Positions 25,140-34,190 of a stretch of 64,000 bases of DNA are shown piece after piece. Under the pieces are notes generated by a model that saw only the letters and a list, made by a program, of their open reading frames with translations, searched no databases and was not told the origin of the DNA. Within the stretch, counting starts at the first letter, position 1; the number at the start of each line of letters is the position of its first letter. The translations under genes and the position numbers were made by a program. The DNA lies in the NCBI GenBank assembly GCA_016741915.1, contig JACVCS010000008.1, forward strand, positions 1 through 64,000, in the 5' to 3' direction. This DNA is from Phycisphaerales bacterium. GTDB taxonomy: Bacteria > Planctomycetota > Phycisphaerae > Phycisphaerales > UBA1924.

Positions 25140-26651
25140 TTGACCGTTCCGCCATCCTGGGCTTTGTCTGATCGCCTTGCGTGGTGCAAACGCTTCAGGC
25201 ATCTGCTCGCCTCAGCCGCCCCGAAGCTCGCCAAACTCGCCTCCGACGAGATCGGCAAGCCCGAGCCCCAGGCACTCGCCTCCGAGATCATGCCCCTGCT
25301 GGCCTCATGCCGCTGGCACGAGCGTCACTCCAAGCGCCTGCTGGCCGACACGTCCCTCCGCTCACGCCCATTCTGGCTCATGGGTCAGCGCCACCGCACC
25401 CGCCGGGCTCCGCTGGGCACCGTCGCCATCATCGCCACATGGAACTACCCGATCAACCTGCTGGGCGTTCAGCTCATCCAAGCCCTGATCGCCGGCAACC
25501 GCGTCATCGTCAAACCCTCTGAACGCTCACCACGCACGCAGGCGTACCTACTCAAGCTCGCCCGCCACGCCGGGGTTGACGAAGCCACGCTCCGCTGGAC
25601 CGAGCCCACCCGCGAGGCCGGGCCTCGTCTGCTCGCGACCGAACATCTCGACCACGTCGTCTTCACCGGCTCCACCGAGGTCGGCCGGCTGGTCGCCCGT
25701 GTCGCCGCCGAGCGACTCATCCCCACCACCCTCGAACTCTCCGGCTGCGACAGCGCGTTGGTCCTCAGCGACGCCGACACGACCCTCGCCGCCCGCAGTG
25801 TCTGGTACGCCCTGACGCTCAACAGCGGGCAGACCTGCATGGCCCCGCGCCGCGTCATCGTCAGCGACGAGGCGTACCCGTCCTTCGTCGCGGCACTCTC
25901 CTTCCTGGCCGCGGGCGCCAAGCCCCTGCCGCTGATCGACCACGCCGCCCGCGAGCGTGTGTTCACCCTCGTCAATCAAGCCCTGAGCGCCGGGGCACGT
26001 TCGCTGCTCGGGGTGATCGAGTCGCCGCTGAATACCGATCCGGCCGCCCGCCCGCTCATGCGTCCGCTGGTACTGGTCGACTGCACAATCGACATGCCGC
26101 TCACCCAGGGCGAGCACTTCGCCCCCGCCCTCGCGGTCATCCGCGCCACCGGTGACGCCGCCGCGATCAACCTCCATCGCGGCTACGACAAAAAGCTCGC
26201 CACCTCCCTCTACACGCGCAACACCGCTCGCGCCCGCACGCTCGCCAACGAGCTTTCCAGCGGCGTGGTCACCATCAACGACACCATCCTGCCCACCGCC
26301 CACCCCGCCGCCTGCATCGCGGGGATCGGTCCCTCGGGCTGGGGCGTCTCGCGGGGTGTCGAAGGCTTGCTCGCCATGACCCGCCCCGTGACGCTCAGCG
26401 TCACCTCGTCGCGCGTGCGCATCCCCGCTGAAGACCCCGATCCCACCGCCGCGAAGATGCTCGCCCGCCTGACGCGCTGGCTGTATGCCAAGTCGTCGGT
26501 GGTCGCCCCTCCCCCAGACGAACTCGCAACCGAGCCCACAACCGAAACCCGCGCCGACCATACACCGAGCGGGCCAACAGCCACTCCGCAGAACAACGAA
26601 ATCAAGCCGAACGTCAAGCCTCACCACGCCGCACAGGACCACGCATCATGA
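25140..26651 (+). CDS. Aldehyde dehydrogenase of the carotenoid cluster (CrtNc/diapolycopenal type)
   Basis: The roughly 503-residue product is an NAD(P)-dependent aldehyde dehydrogenase: ATWNYPINLLGVQLIQALIAGN (cofactor and wall motif), VFTGSTEVGRLVA (nucleotide site), catalytic Glu in TLELSGCDSALVL and catalytic Cys in NSGQTCMAPRR. In C30 carotenoid pathways such an enzyme oxidises 4,4'-diapolycopenal to the acid before glycosylation, and its neighbours fit that role. The family's usual LELGGK is here LELSGC. The start is uncertain: TTG 25140 fits the promoter and GGGAG, while GTG 25077 and 24996 are in frame. It overlaps the next desaturase by four bases. A Pro/Thr-rich tail of about 50 residues ends it. 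Confidence 0.82.
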   Translation: MTVPPSWALSDRLAWCKRFRHLLASAAPKLAKLASDEIGKPEPQALASEIMPLLASCRWHERHSKRLLADTSLRSRPFWLMGQRHRTRRAPLGTVAIIATWNYPINLLGVQLIQALIAGNRVIVKPSERSPRTQAYLLKLARHAGVDEATLRWTEPTREAGPRLLATEHLDHVVFTGSTEVGRLVARVAAERLIPTTLELSGCDSALVLSDADTTLAARSVWYALTLNSGQTCMAPRRVIVSDEAYPSFVAALSFLAAGAKPLPLIDHAARERVFTLVNQALSAGARSLLGVIESPLNTDPAARPLMRPLVLVDCTIDMPLTQGEHFAPALAVIRATGDAAAINLHRGYDKKLATSLYTRNTARARTLANELSSGVVTINDTILPTAHPAACIAGIGPSGWGVSRGVEGLLAMTRPVTLSVTSSRVRIPAEDPDPTAAKMLARLTRWLYAKSSVVAPPPDELATEPTTETRADHTPSGPTATPQNNEIKPNVKPHHAAQDHAS

Positions 26652-28291
26652 CCACCAGCACCTCCGCCGCGATCCTTCCCACCATCGCCCCCGCACGCCG
26701 CGATTCCCAGCAGACCGCCTTTAAAGCCGTCGTCGTCGGTGGCGGCCTCGCCGGTCTCGCCGCCGCGGTTGAGCTCGCCAGCAACCTCGGGCCCAACGCC
26801 GTCGCCATCGTCGAGAAGAACCTCCACCTCGGCGGCAAGATGAACATCCTCTCCGACCGGGGCTTCACCTTCGACATGGGCCCCACCATCATCACCCTGC
26901 CCCAGGTCCTCAAGGGCATCATCACCCGCACCGGTCGCAAGACCTCCGACTACATCGACCTCCGCAACCTCGACCCGCAGTGGCGCTGCTTCTACGACGA
27001 CGGCACCGTGCTCAACCTCCGCCGAACCCTCGACGACATGCTCGCCGAGCTCCGCACCACCTTCCCCAACTCAGGTGCCGACGCCGGTTTCCGCTCCTTC
27101 GTCGAGTACTCACGCCGGATGTTCTCGCTCAGCGAAAAGGTCTTCTTCTACAAAGATCTCGGCTCCGTCGGCGACATGATGCGCCTCTCCCCGCTGGGCG
27201 ACCCGCGCCTGCTCCGCGACGTGCTCGCGATGCGCATGCACTCGACCGTCGGCGCCACCGTCGCCAACCACATCAAAGAGCCGCACCTCCGTCAGCTCTG
27301 CGAGCACTTCCTGCAGTATGTCGGCTCCTCACCCTTCCTCTCGCCCGCGATTCTCTCGCTCATCGCCGCCGCGCAGGTCGACCACGGCTGCTGGTACCCC
27401 ATGGGCGGCACCCGCAAAGTAGCGCAATCCCTCGAACGCCTCGCCTCCGAGCTCGGCGTCGTCGCCTTCACCGGGGTGGGCGTCAAACGCATCACCACGC
27501 AGGGCACCAAAGCCACCGGCGTCGAACTTGAAGACGGCCGAACCCTCACCGCCAACAGCGTCGTCAGCAACTGCGACGTGCAGCGCACGATGCGCACCCT
27601 CCTCGATACGCCTCGGGCCCGCACGCGCCAGTCGAAGATCGCCAAGGACTACACCCCCGCCTGCTCGGGCGTGGTGCTTTACCTGGGCCTCAACCGCCAG
27701 TACGACCACCTCGCCCACCACGACTTCCTCTTCAGCCGCGACTCGCACGAAGAGTTCGACGACATCTACACCAAGGGCATCCCGGCGCGCGATCCGTCGA
27801 TCTACCTTGCCGTCCCCTCACGCACCGACCCCGCGCAGGCTCCCCAAGGCTGCGAGGCCCTCTACGTCCTCATCCACACCCCCTACCTCCGCCCCGGTCA
27901 ACGCTGGACCGGCCCCGGCGGGCTCATGGAGCAGTACCGCCCCGTCGTCCTCAACAAACTCAAAACCTGTGGCCGGATGCCCGACATCGAAAACCACATC
28001 GTCGTCGAGCACCACCTGCACCCCAACCTCATCGACACCATGTACAACGCCGAGGGCGGTGCGATCTACGGCCTCGCCTCCCACGGTCGCCTCAAAGGCG
28101 GCTTCAAGCCCCGCAACCGCTCGATGGTCCTCAGCAACCTCTACCTCGCCGGTGGCTCCGCCAACCCCGGGCCCGGTGTGCCGATGGTCCTCATGTCGGG
28201 TGTCACCGCCGCCCGCTCACTCATCGAAGACCTCGGCGCCAAGCCCAAGGGCGAACTCGAAATGAAGCCCCTGCAAATGCCCGTCGCGTGA
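26648..28291 (+). CDS. Carotenoid desaturase/oxidase, CrtI/CrtP family (copy 2)
   Basis: This 547-residue FAD enzyme has VVVGGGLAGLAAAVELASN, DMGPTIITLPQVL and LYLAGGSANPGPGVPMVLMSG, the blocks of the CrtI/CrtN/CrtP family. Clustering of two CrtI-type enzymes with an aldehyde dehydrogenase, glycosyltransferase and acyltransferase is typical of C30 (staphyloxanthin-like) pathways, where one copy desaturates and the other (CrtP/CrtNb) oxidises the chain end. It is translationally coupled to the aldehyde dehydrogenase (ATGA, 26648-26651), which favours the end-oxidising role for this copy, but this is inference. The order of action needs biochemical data. Confidence 0.88.
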   Translation: MTTSTSAAILPTIAPARRDSQQTAFKAVVVGGGLAGLAAAVELASNLGPNAVAIVEKNLHLGGKMNILSDRGFTFDMGPTIITLPQVLKGIITRTGRKTSDYIDLRNLDPQWRCFYDDGTVLNLRRTLDDMLAELRTTFPNSGADAGFRSFVEYSRRMFSLSEKVFFYKDLGSVGDMMRLSPLGDPRLLRDVLAMRMHSTVGATVANHIKEPHLRQLCEHFLQYVGSSPFLSPAILSLIAAAQVDHGCWYPMGGTRKVAQSLERLASELGVVAFTGVGVKRITTQGTKATGVELEDGRTLTANSVVSNCDVQRTMRTLLDTPRARTRQSKIAKDYTPACSGVVLYLGLNRQYDHLAHHDFLFSRDSHEEFDDIYTKGIPARDPSIYLAVPSRTDPAQAPQGCEALYVLIHTPYLRPGQRWTGPGGLMEQYRPVVLNKLKTCGRMPDIENHIVVEHHLHPNLIDTMYNAEGGAIYGLASHGRLKGGFKPRNRSMVLSNLYLAGGSANPGPGVPMVLMSGVTAARSLIEDLGAKPKGELEMKPLQMPVA

Positions 28292-28313
28292 AGCGCGTTG
28301 TTCACTCTTCGGA

Positions 28314-28350
28314 CTCTTCTCTGTGCCCTCCGTGACTCCGTGGTGATTCC
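28314..28350 (-). repeat. CAGAG-type interspersed repeat relic inside the carotenoid operon
   Basis: Read on the minus strand, it contains CACGGAG, CACGGAGGGCACAGAGAAG-like sequence in the same style as the 29-bp repeats at 36062 and 36615. It occupies most of the 71-base gap between the second desaturase and the acyltransferase and is non-coding. Confidence 0.55.
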
Positions 28351-28362
28351 GTTTCCGAAATC

Positions 28363-29265
28363 GTGAATACCCAGAAGCCCAACCCGGACCTCCTCTGGCC
28401 CAGCGCCACCTCACCCCACGTGGTGCGGTTCTTCCAATGGTGGATGGGCAAGATGTTCCGCAAGGACTTCAACACCATTCGCGCGATGAAGGGCACGACG
28501 GACATCCTCAGCGACCTCGATCAGCACCAAGGCCCCGTGCTGGTGCTCATGAACCACCAGTGCTGGTGGGACCCGCTCATCGGCATGTACATTGCCCGCC
28601 ACCTCACCCCGGCCCGCGCCATGCTCGCGCCGATGGAACTGGCGATGCTCCGCAAGTTCCCGATTCTGCGCAAACTCGGGGTCTTCGGGCTCAACCCCGA
28701 CGCCCCGCAGAGCCTCGAAATCATGATCGAGCACGTGGCCCAAGTCTTTCAGAAGACTCCGCGAACGAGCTTCTGGATCACCCCGCAGGGCCAGTTCGCG
28801 GATGTCCGCACGCCGGTGCGCCTGCGTCCGGGCGCCGCCGCGGTCGCCGCCCGGACGCCGGGGGTGAAGGTGGTCTGCCTGGCGGTGGAAATGGCCTTCT
28901 GGCTCGACCGCAAGCCCGAGATTTTGCTGCGATTCGAGCCCTGCGAGCCCCCGCCCGCCCCGACGACGGCGGGCTGGAACCGTGTGATGACCCAGGCGAT
29001 GCAGCGGAACGCGGACGAGCTGAGCAAGGCCGTGATTGCGCGCGCGGAAGCGGACTTTGCCCCCATCGCCCGCGTCCACGCCGGTCGCGCCGTGCGCGTG
29101 AACCCGCTCTACGACCTCTGGCTGAGGCTCCGGGGTCGCTCGGCCGAGCTTCGCGCCACCGACCGAGAGCAGGCCCGCGTGGCCCGGCCGCGTGCGCACG
29201 AACCTGCCCACGACAGTGAAAAACCCGCTGACTTGCACGCAACCACCGCGGAGCGAACCGCATGA
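28363..29265 (+). CDS. PlsC-type acyltransferase of the carotenoid cluster
   Basis: The 300-residue product has the acyltransferase motif NHQCWWDP (HxxxxD, about residues 63-70), followed by FGLNPDAP and ITPQGQF in the positions of PlsC blocks II and III. It probably transfers a fatty acyl group to a lipid or sugar. In C30 glyco-carotenoid pathways an acyltransferase esterifies the sugar, so a CrtO-like role is likely in this context. It starts at GTG 28363 without a clear ribosome site. ATG 28444 is an alternative but would lose conserved-looking sequence. Its stop overlaps the glycosyltransferase start (ATGA, 29262-29265). The Arg/Glu-rich C-terminus is variable. Confidence 0.82.
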   Translation: MNTQKPNPDLLWPSATSPHVVRFFQWWMGKMFRKDFNTIRAMKGTTDILSDLDQHQGPVLVLMNHQCWWDPLIGMYIARHLTPARAMLAPMELAMLRKFPILRKLGVFGLNPDAPQSLEIMIEHVAQVFQKTPRTSFWITPQGQFADVRTPVRLRPGAAAVAARTPGVKVVCLAVEMAFWLDRKPEILLRFEPCEPPPAPTTAGWNRVMTQAMQRNADELSKAVIARAEADFAPIARVHAGRAVRVNPLYDLWLRLRGRSAELRATDREQARVARPRAHEPAHDSEKPADLHATTAERTA

Positions 29266-30479
29266 CCACGTTGATGATCCTCATGGCGGTGGCGTGCGCC
29301 CTGTGCCTGATGGCGCTGGCGATGACGCTGTGGAACCTGAAGTTCTATAACCAACCCACCGAGGAAGAAGTCAACCGCCCCTTCGCCGCCCTTCAGCCCG
29401 GCGAGCCCTTGGTTTCCGTCTGCATCCCCGCCCGCAACGAGGAATCGAACATTGAGGCCTGCGTCCGCAGCGCGCTTTCGAGCACGGTTTCGGACATCGA
29501 GGTCCTGATCTATAACGATCACTCCACCGACCGGACGGGGGAGATTGTCCAGCGTCTGGCGCGCGAGGACGCCCGCGTGCGCACGCCAGCGGTCGTGGAT
29601 CTGCCCGCCGGCTGGAACGGCAAGCAGTTCGCCTGTCAGCAGATGGGCCTGAGCGCCCGTGGGCGGTGGCTGCTCTTTACCGACGCGGACGTTCGTCTGG
29701 AGCCCAAGGCGATCGCGGCGACGCTGGCGCGGGCGTCTGCGCTGCGCGCTGACCTGCTCTCGGGGATTCCCCTGGAGCGCACGCACACGCTGGGCGAGGC
29801 GCTCGTGATCCCGCTGATCCACTTTATTTTGCTGAGCTATCTGCCCATGGTGCGGATGCGGACCACGCCGGACCCGGCGGCCTCCGCGGGCTGCGGGCAG
29901 TACCTCTTCGTGCGGCGCGAGGCGTACGAGAAGGCGGGCCGTCACGAAGCGTTCAAGGCTTCGATGCACGACGGGATCATGATGCCGCGGACGTTGCGGC
30001 GTGCGGGGTTCCGGACGGACCTGTTCGATCCGACGGCGCTGGTGAGCTGCCGGATGTACCGCGGGTTTGCGCAGACGTGGCGCGGGTTCGCGAAGAACGC
30101 CTATGAAGGGCTCGGGTCGATCGTGCTGCTGGTGTTTGTCACGGTTGTGCATCTGCTGGGGCATGTGCTGCCTTGGATTGTTCTCGCGCTCGCGGCCCTT
30201 GGGTTTATCGGCGACGTGCCGGGCGTCGGGCTTGCCGCGTTTGCGTGTGTGATTGCCCTTTCGCACCGGTTTTTCATGGCGCTGCGATTCCAGCAGCGGT
30301 TCATCGGTGCGGCGCTGCACCCGCTGGGGATCGTGCTCATGACCGCGATCCAGTGGCACAGCTTTGTGCTGCACATGCTGGGCAAGCGGACGTGGAAGGG
30401 GCGGGACACGAACGGGCGCGAGGTGGTTGTTCCTTCGATGGCACCGGCGGGTGCGGCGGAGCAGGCCGCCCATGGCTGA
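29262..30479 (+). CDS. Family 2 glycosyltransferase of the carotenoid cluster (CrtQ/CruC-like)
   Basis: The 405-residue membrane glycosyltransferase has an N-terminal membrane helix, a GT-A domain (VSVCIPARNEESNIEACVRS, YNDHSTDRTGE, the DxD-type FTDADVRL) and two or more C-terminal membrane segments (about 290-350). The acceptor-side pattern GRHEAFKASMHDG and RMYRGFAQTWRGFAKN matches carotenoid glycosyltransferases of the CrtQ/CruC type. It probably adds a hexose to a carboxylated C30 carotenoid at the inner membrane. Its start overlaps the acyltransferase, and its stop overlaps the hydrolase gene by eight bases, so the three are cotranslated. Confidence 0.85.
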   Translation: MTTLMILMAVACALCLMALAMTLWNLKFYNQPTEEEVNRPFAALQPGEPLVSVCIPARNEESNIEACVRSALSSTVSDIEVLIYNDHSTDRTGEIVQRLAREDARVRTPAVVDLPAGWNGKQFACQQMGLSARGRWLLFTDADVRLEPKAIAATLARASALRADLLSGIPLERTHTLGEALVIPLIHFILLSYLPMVRMRTTPDPAASAGCGQYLFVRREAYEKAGRHEAFKASMHDGIMMPRTLRRAGFRTDLFDPTALVSCRMYRGFAQTWRGFAKNAYEGLGSIVLLVFVTVVHLLGHVLPWIVLALAALGFIGDVPGVGLAAFACVIALSHRFFMALRFQQRFIGAALHPLGIVLMTAIQWHSFVLHMLGKRTWKGRDTNGREVVVPSMAPAGAAEQAAHG

Positions 30480-31338
30480 GAAGCGCGATCCGTCGTCCGC
30501 GTCGGGAGCGTCGGCGGAGTCGCTCCTGGCGAAACTGCCCGAATCACTGCGCACGCGGTGCAGGCTCGCTCGCCTGGGTTCGCAAGCTCAGGTCCCGGCG
30601 CTGCTGAGTCATCCGGACTGGTCAACCTCTCGGCCCATGCTTCTCTGGATGCACGGGCGCACGGCGGACAAGTTCCTGGATTCCGGACGCTATCTGCGAT
30701 TGATCCGCGCGGGCGTCGCGGTGGTGGCGCTCGATCTGCCCGCGCACGGCGAGCGGCTTGATCAGCCCCGGCAAGAGCCGCAGCACACGCCCGATGTGCT
30801 GGCGCAGATGGTCGGGGAGATCGACGGCGTGCTCGAATCGCTCGCGGGTGAGGGGTTTGTGGGCGAGGGTGGCGTTGAGCTTTTCGACCTCGATCGGGCG
30901 GCGATCGGCGGGATGTCCGCAGGCGGCATGGCCTCGCTGCGACGGTTGTGCGACACGCACCCGTTCCGCTGCGCCGCGGTGGAGAGCACCGCGGGCGATC
31001 TGGGGATGCTGTGGGACCCGAGCAGCGGCTGGCCTGTGGCGCACCGCGAAGAGGTCGTGGCGGCCCTCGATCCGATGCGGCGCATCGCGAGCTTCAGGCC
31101 TGTGCCGCTGCTGGCGTTGCACTCGGAGATCGATCAGGTTGTGCCGATACGCTGCGCGCGGAGTTTTCTGGACGCGCTGCGTGAGCAGTATGCACGGCGC
31201 GGGTTCCCGAGTGATTGGGTCCGCCTGCACACGTGGCCCGCGACGGGCGCGCCGGGGGAGCACAACGGCTTCGGCCGCGTCGCGGCGGAGGCGAAGACGC
31301 TGCACGTGGAGTTTCTCGTCAAGCATCTTGAGGCATAG
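30472..31338 (+). CDS. Alpha/beta hydrolase at the end of the carotenoid operon
   Basis: The 288-residue product starts at ATG 30472, inside the glycosyltransferase's last codons. It has LLWMHGRTADKFL (oxyanion region), a nucleophile elbow GGMSAGGMAS with the serine near residue 148, an acid in SEIDQVVP and a histidine in PGEHNGFGR, which complete a catalytic triad. DLPAHGERLD is also typical of esterase/dienelactone-type hydrolases. Its place in the operon suggests it acts on the pigment, its acyl or sugar groups, or a precursor, but the substrate is unknown. There is no signal peptide, so it is likely cytoplasmic. Confidence 0.82.
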   Translation: MAEKRDPSSASGASAESLLAKLPESLRTRCRLARLGSQAQVPALLSHPDWSTSRPMLLWMHGRTADKFLDSGRYLRLIRAGVAVVALDLPAHGERLDQPRQEPQHTPDVLAQMVGEIDGVLESLAGEGFVGEGGVELFDLDRAAIGGMSAGGMASLRRLCDTHPFRCAAVESTAGDLGMLWDPSSGWPVAHREEVVAALDPMRRIASFRPVPLLALHSEIDQVVPIRCARSFLDALREQYARRGFPSDWVRLHTWPATGAPGEHNGFGRVAAEAKTLHVEFLVKHLEA

Positions 31339-31348
31339 GGGAAGTCGT

Positions 31349-31376
31349 GAGACGCGAGATGCGAGACGCGAGTCGC
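31349..31376 (+). repeat. 7-bp tandem array GAG[A/T][C/T]GC (four units)
   Basis: Units GAGACGC, GAGATGC, GAGACGC and GAGTCGC run without gaps in the intergenic space after the hydrolase. The same unit in the opposite orientation forms the array at 59674-59701. Confidence 0.85.
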
Positions 31377-31443
31377 AAGTTAAAGATGAGCGTTGTTGGG
31401 TTTGATGCGCGTGATCGACGCGGTGTTGTTGTTTGTACTTGGC

Positions 31444-31465
31444 GCACGGCTCTGGAGAGCCGTGC
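31444..31465. repeat. Interspersed hairpin GCACGGCTCT/AGAGCCGTGC
   Basis: A perfect 10-bp inverted repeat with a two-base centre, 14 bases after the stop of the phosphatase gene on the minus strand. Three further copies lie at 62171-62192, 62209-62230 and 62249-62270, and the copy at 62209 shares extra flanking bases (GGTGG before, GCC after) with this one in opposite orientation. No T tract follows, so it is an interspersed repeat rather than a typical terminator. Confidence 0.85.
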
Positions 31466-31478
31466 CACCTGAAACACT

Positions 31479-32999
31479 TTACGGCTTGGTCGAGTCGATC
31501 GAGACTTCGACCACGACGGTGTCGTCGCTGGGTGCGCCGACGCGGAAGGCGTCGACTTCGCTGAGCAGGCCTTGGCACCAGCCGCCGACGGGGGGTTGCT
31601 CGCGTTGCAGGAACTGTTGCACGCGGCGATCGGAGAAGAGCGCCCCGGCGTCGTTGCGTGTCTCGACTGCGCCGTCGGTCAGGGCGATGAGTGTTTCGCC
31701 TTCGCGGATGGTCAGGACGGTTTCGTCGACGGTGAAGTCGTCGGGCCCGAGCACGCCGAGCATGGGGGCGGTGGATTCGATGATGCGGACGTTGACCGAT
31801 TGGGCGCCGGTTTGATCCGGGGATTTGGGTGTGCGGAGGAATGCGGGCGGGTGGCCGCCGGAGGCGACACGGAGGACGCCTGATTTGGACGTTCGCTCGG
31901 TGTTGTGATTCGCCTCTGCACCCGTGACGGACGCGGGGGTGTTTTCGTACGGATCGAGCCTGATGCACATCGCGGTGCAGTACAGCGCGTGGTTGGCGAG
32001 TGTGAGATAGACGTACTTGTTCAGGGCGCACAGGACTTTGCTGGGTGATGCGTCTGGGTCTTCGGCGTAGAGACGTTCAAGCTCTCCCGCGAGACGGTTG
32101 ACGGTCAGTGCGCTGGAGATCCCGTGTCCGGTGACGTCGAGCAGCACGAGGTTGAGGCGGGGCTTGTCTTCGCCTTGCGAGGTGTCCCAGCGTGCGAGGA
32201 GGAAGTCGCCGCCGATCTGGCGCATGGGTTCGTAGCGGTAATCGAAGCGGGCGAGGCCGCGGTGTTGGGGCGTGGGCGTGGGGAAGAGTGCCTCGTGGAG
32301 TTTGCGTGCGTCGACGAGTTCGCGGCGCATCTGGCCGTAGCGGGCCTCGAAGAAGCGTGTGCGGAAGAGTTCGGTCCGCCAGCGGTCTTTGACGAAGGCG
32401 ATGAGCGCGCCGGGGGCGAGGATGAACGGCGAGATGATCGCCGCGAGCACCGCGTCGCGGATTGAGGCGAAGGTGATCCCGCCCCAGAAGCTCACCAGCG
32501 CGATGATCGCGACGTTCAGCGCCAGCAGCGGGTAGATCGGCCGCAGGGCGTCTTTGAGATTCCAGGGCAGGCAGGCGCACGCGGCGACGTGCATGATGAA
32601 GACCCGCTCGATGGGCAGCAGGTTGTCCTTCTGATAGATCGGGTAGAGGACCATCGCGAAGCCGGCGGCGATCTGGATCATCGCGCGGGCCATGCGTTGC
32701 AGGTCGACCTTTTCGAGCTTGCCGACCCAGGCCCGCCAGCCCAGATAGCCGAAGAGCGTGATGGTGAGCGTGTCCGGCAGTGCGCCGACGAGCTTGCCCC
32801 AGTGCCAGCCTGTCGCGTCGAGCCCGCGGATGACGCGGGTGACGGGGATGAGGATCTCTTGCCAGAGGCTTTGCAGGGAGAAGATGAGGGTGAAACCGGC
32901 GGTGACGACGGCGAACCAGACGAAGCGATCACGGATGAGGCGCGACGTCTCGGCCTGGTATTCCTCGTGAAAGTCCGTGGTGTAGACGGCCGCTGACAT
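31479..32999 (-). CDS. Membrane-bound PP2C/SpoIIE-type serine phosphatase
   Basis: The 506-residue product has about six N-terminal membrane segments (35-205), a short helical linker (KDRWRTELFRTRFFEARYGQ) and a C-terminal SpoIIE/PP2C phosphatase domain (about 235-500). Metal-binding motifs are visible: GGDFLLAR, LDVTGHGISSALTVNRLA, ALTDGAVETRN and the final APSDDTVVVEV. Such proteins dephosphorylate anti-sigma-factor antagonists, usually in partner-switching stress responses; no such partner gene is next to it. The integral membrane domain may sense envelope signals. It is transcribed alone. Confidence 0.88.
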   Translation of the reverse strand: MSAAVYTTDFHEEYQAETSRLIRDRFVWFAVVTAGFTLIFSLQSLWQEILIPVTRVIRGLDATGWHWGKLVGALPDTLTITLFGYLGWRAWVGKLEKVDLQRMARAMIQIAAGFAMVLYPIYQKDNLLPIERVFIMHVAACACLPWNLKDALRPIYPLLALNVAIIALVSFWGGITFASIRDAVLAAIISPFILAPGALIAFVKDRWRTELFRTRFFEARYGQMRRELVDARKLHEALFPTPTPQHRGLARFDYRYEPMRQIGGDFLLARWDTSQGEDKPRLNLVLLDVTGHGISSALTVNRLAGELERLYAEDPDASPSKVLCALNKYVYLTLANHALYCTAMCIRLDPYENTPASVTGAEANHNTERTSKSGVLRVASGGHPPAFLRTPKSPDQTGAQSVNVRIIESTAPMLGVLGPDDFTVDETVLTIREGETLIALTDGAVETRNDAGALFSDRRVQQFLQREQPPVGGWCQGLLSEVDAFRVGAPSDDTVVVEVSIDSTKP

Positions 33000-33071
33000 G
33001 CTCGCGAGCGAGCGTAGGAGGGTTTGGTCGCTCGGGCGAGAAGGGCGGATGGAGGGCGGGCGAGAGAGCGA

Positions 33072-34061
33072 TCACTCGGAGAACATGGCCTCGACGAACG
33101 AATCGGGATCGAAGGGCTGCAGGTCGTCGGGGGTTTCGCCCGTGCCGACGAACTTGACGGGGATGCTGGCGACGGCGCGGATGGCGATGATGATGCCGCC
33201 CTTGGCGGTGCCGTCGAGTTTGCTGAGCACGATGCCGGTGACGGGGGCGCTCTTGGAGAACTCCTGGGCCTGGCGGAGGGCGTTTTGGCCGGTGGTGGCG
33301 TCGAGGACGAGGAGGGTTTCGTGCGGCGCGCCGGGGATCTGCTTGCCGAGAACCTTGTAGATTTTTTCGAGCTGGCGCATCAGCGGGTCCTGGGTTTGCA
33401 GGCGGCCGGCGGTGTCGACGATGAGCACGTCGACGGCGCGTGCGGCGGCGGCTTTGGCGGCGTCGAAGGCCACGGCGGCCGGGTCGCCGCCTTGTTGACC
33501 CTTGATGACCTCAACGCCCAGGCGCTCGCCCCAGATTTCAAGCTGACGCACGGCGCCGGCGCGGAAGGTGTCGCACGCGGCGAGGAGGACCTTCTTTTCC
33601 TGCCTGCGGAAATAGGCCGCGAGCTTGGCGATGCTGGTGGTTTTGCCCGCACCATTGATGCCGGTGACGAGGATGACGGTGGGGGGCTTGATGCCGGTGG
33701 CGGGGTCGGGCTTTGCGACGAGGAGTTCGGTGGAGAGCGGGCGCGGCTCGGGCTCGCCCGGGATGCCCGCTTGCTTCGGGCCTTGCTGCAGCAGTTCGCG
33801 CACGTGGCGCTTGAGGTGTTCGAGCAGGTCCTTGGATTCCTTGAGCTTCCCGGCGTTGAAGTCGTCCTTTGCGGAATCGATCAGCCGGGTGGTGGCCTCG
33901 ACGCCGACGTCGGCTTCGAGGAGCATCCGCCGAACGTCCTCGATGAGCGCATCGTCGAGCGTGCGGCCGAGGATGAGGGATTTCAGCCCGCGGACGAGCG
34001 TCTCGCGCGTCTTGCTGAGCCCGTCCTTCAGCTTCGAGATGATGTTGGAGAAGAAACCCAT
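33072..34061 (-). CDS. ftsY: Signal recognition particle receptor
   Basis: FtsY is the membrane-associated GTPase that docks SRP-ribosome complexes to the translocon. The 329-residue product contains the NG domain: an N-terminal helical bundle (about 20-100), P-loop GINGAGKTTS, the insertion box with ACDTFRAGAVRQLEIW, DTAGRLQTQ, LVLDATTGQNAL, SKLDGTAKGG and GTGETPDDLQPF near the end. The acidic A domain of E. coli FtsY is absent; the N-terminus is a short basic helix (NIISKLKDGLSKTRE). An 8-bp tandem array lies immediately upstream. Confidence 0.95.
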   Translation of the reverse strand: MGFFSNIISKLKDGLSKTRETLVRGLKSLILGRTLDDALIEDVRRMLLEADVGVEATTRLIDSAKDDFNAGKLKESKDLLEHLKRHVRELLQQGPKQAGIPGEPEPRPLSTELLVAKPDPATGIKPPTVILVTGINGAGKTTSIAKLAAYFRRQEKKVLLAACDTFRAGAVRQLEIWGERLGVEVIKGQQGGDPAAVAFDAAKAAAARAVDVLIVDTAGRLQTQDPLMRQLEKIYKVLGKQIPGAPHETLLVLDATTGQNALRQAQEFSKSAPVTGIVLSKLDGTAKGGIIIAIRAVASIPVKFVGTGETPDDLQPFDPDSFVEAMFSE

Positions 34062-34069
34062 GGGGAAGG

Positions 34070-34140
34070 GATCGGGGGATCAAGGGATCGAGGGATCGAG
34101 GGAACGAGGGATCAAGGGATCAAGAGATCGGGGATCAAAG
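34070..34140 (-). repeat. 8-bp tandem array GATC[A/G]AGG (about nine units)
   Basis: GATC or a close variant recurs at 34070, 34078, 34086, 34094, 34102 (GAAC), 34110, 34118, 34126 and 34133. It lies between nusB and the ftsY start codon. The same unit in the opposite orientation occurs at 44461-44484. Confidence 0.9.
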
Positions 34141-34190
34141 GTCGTTTACCGGCGGTCTTTCACTTGTGCCCAGTGCCCAGTGCCTTCTGC

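Noticed and set aside
30622-32031. 469-codon minus-strand frame
   Set aside because: It crosses two real genes and the hairpin repeat in the wrong frame and has Arg/His-rich shadow composition.
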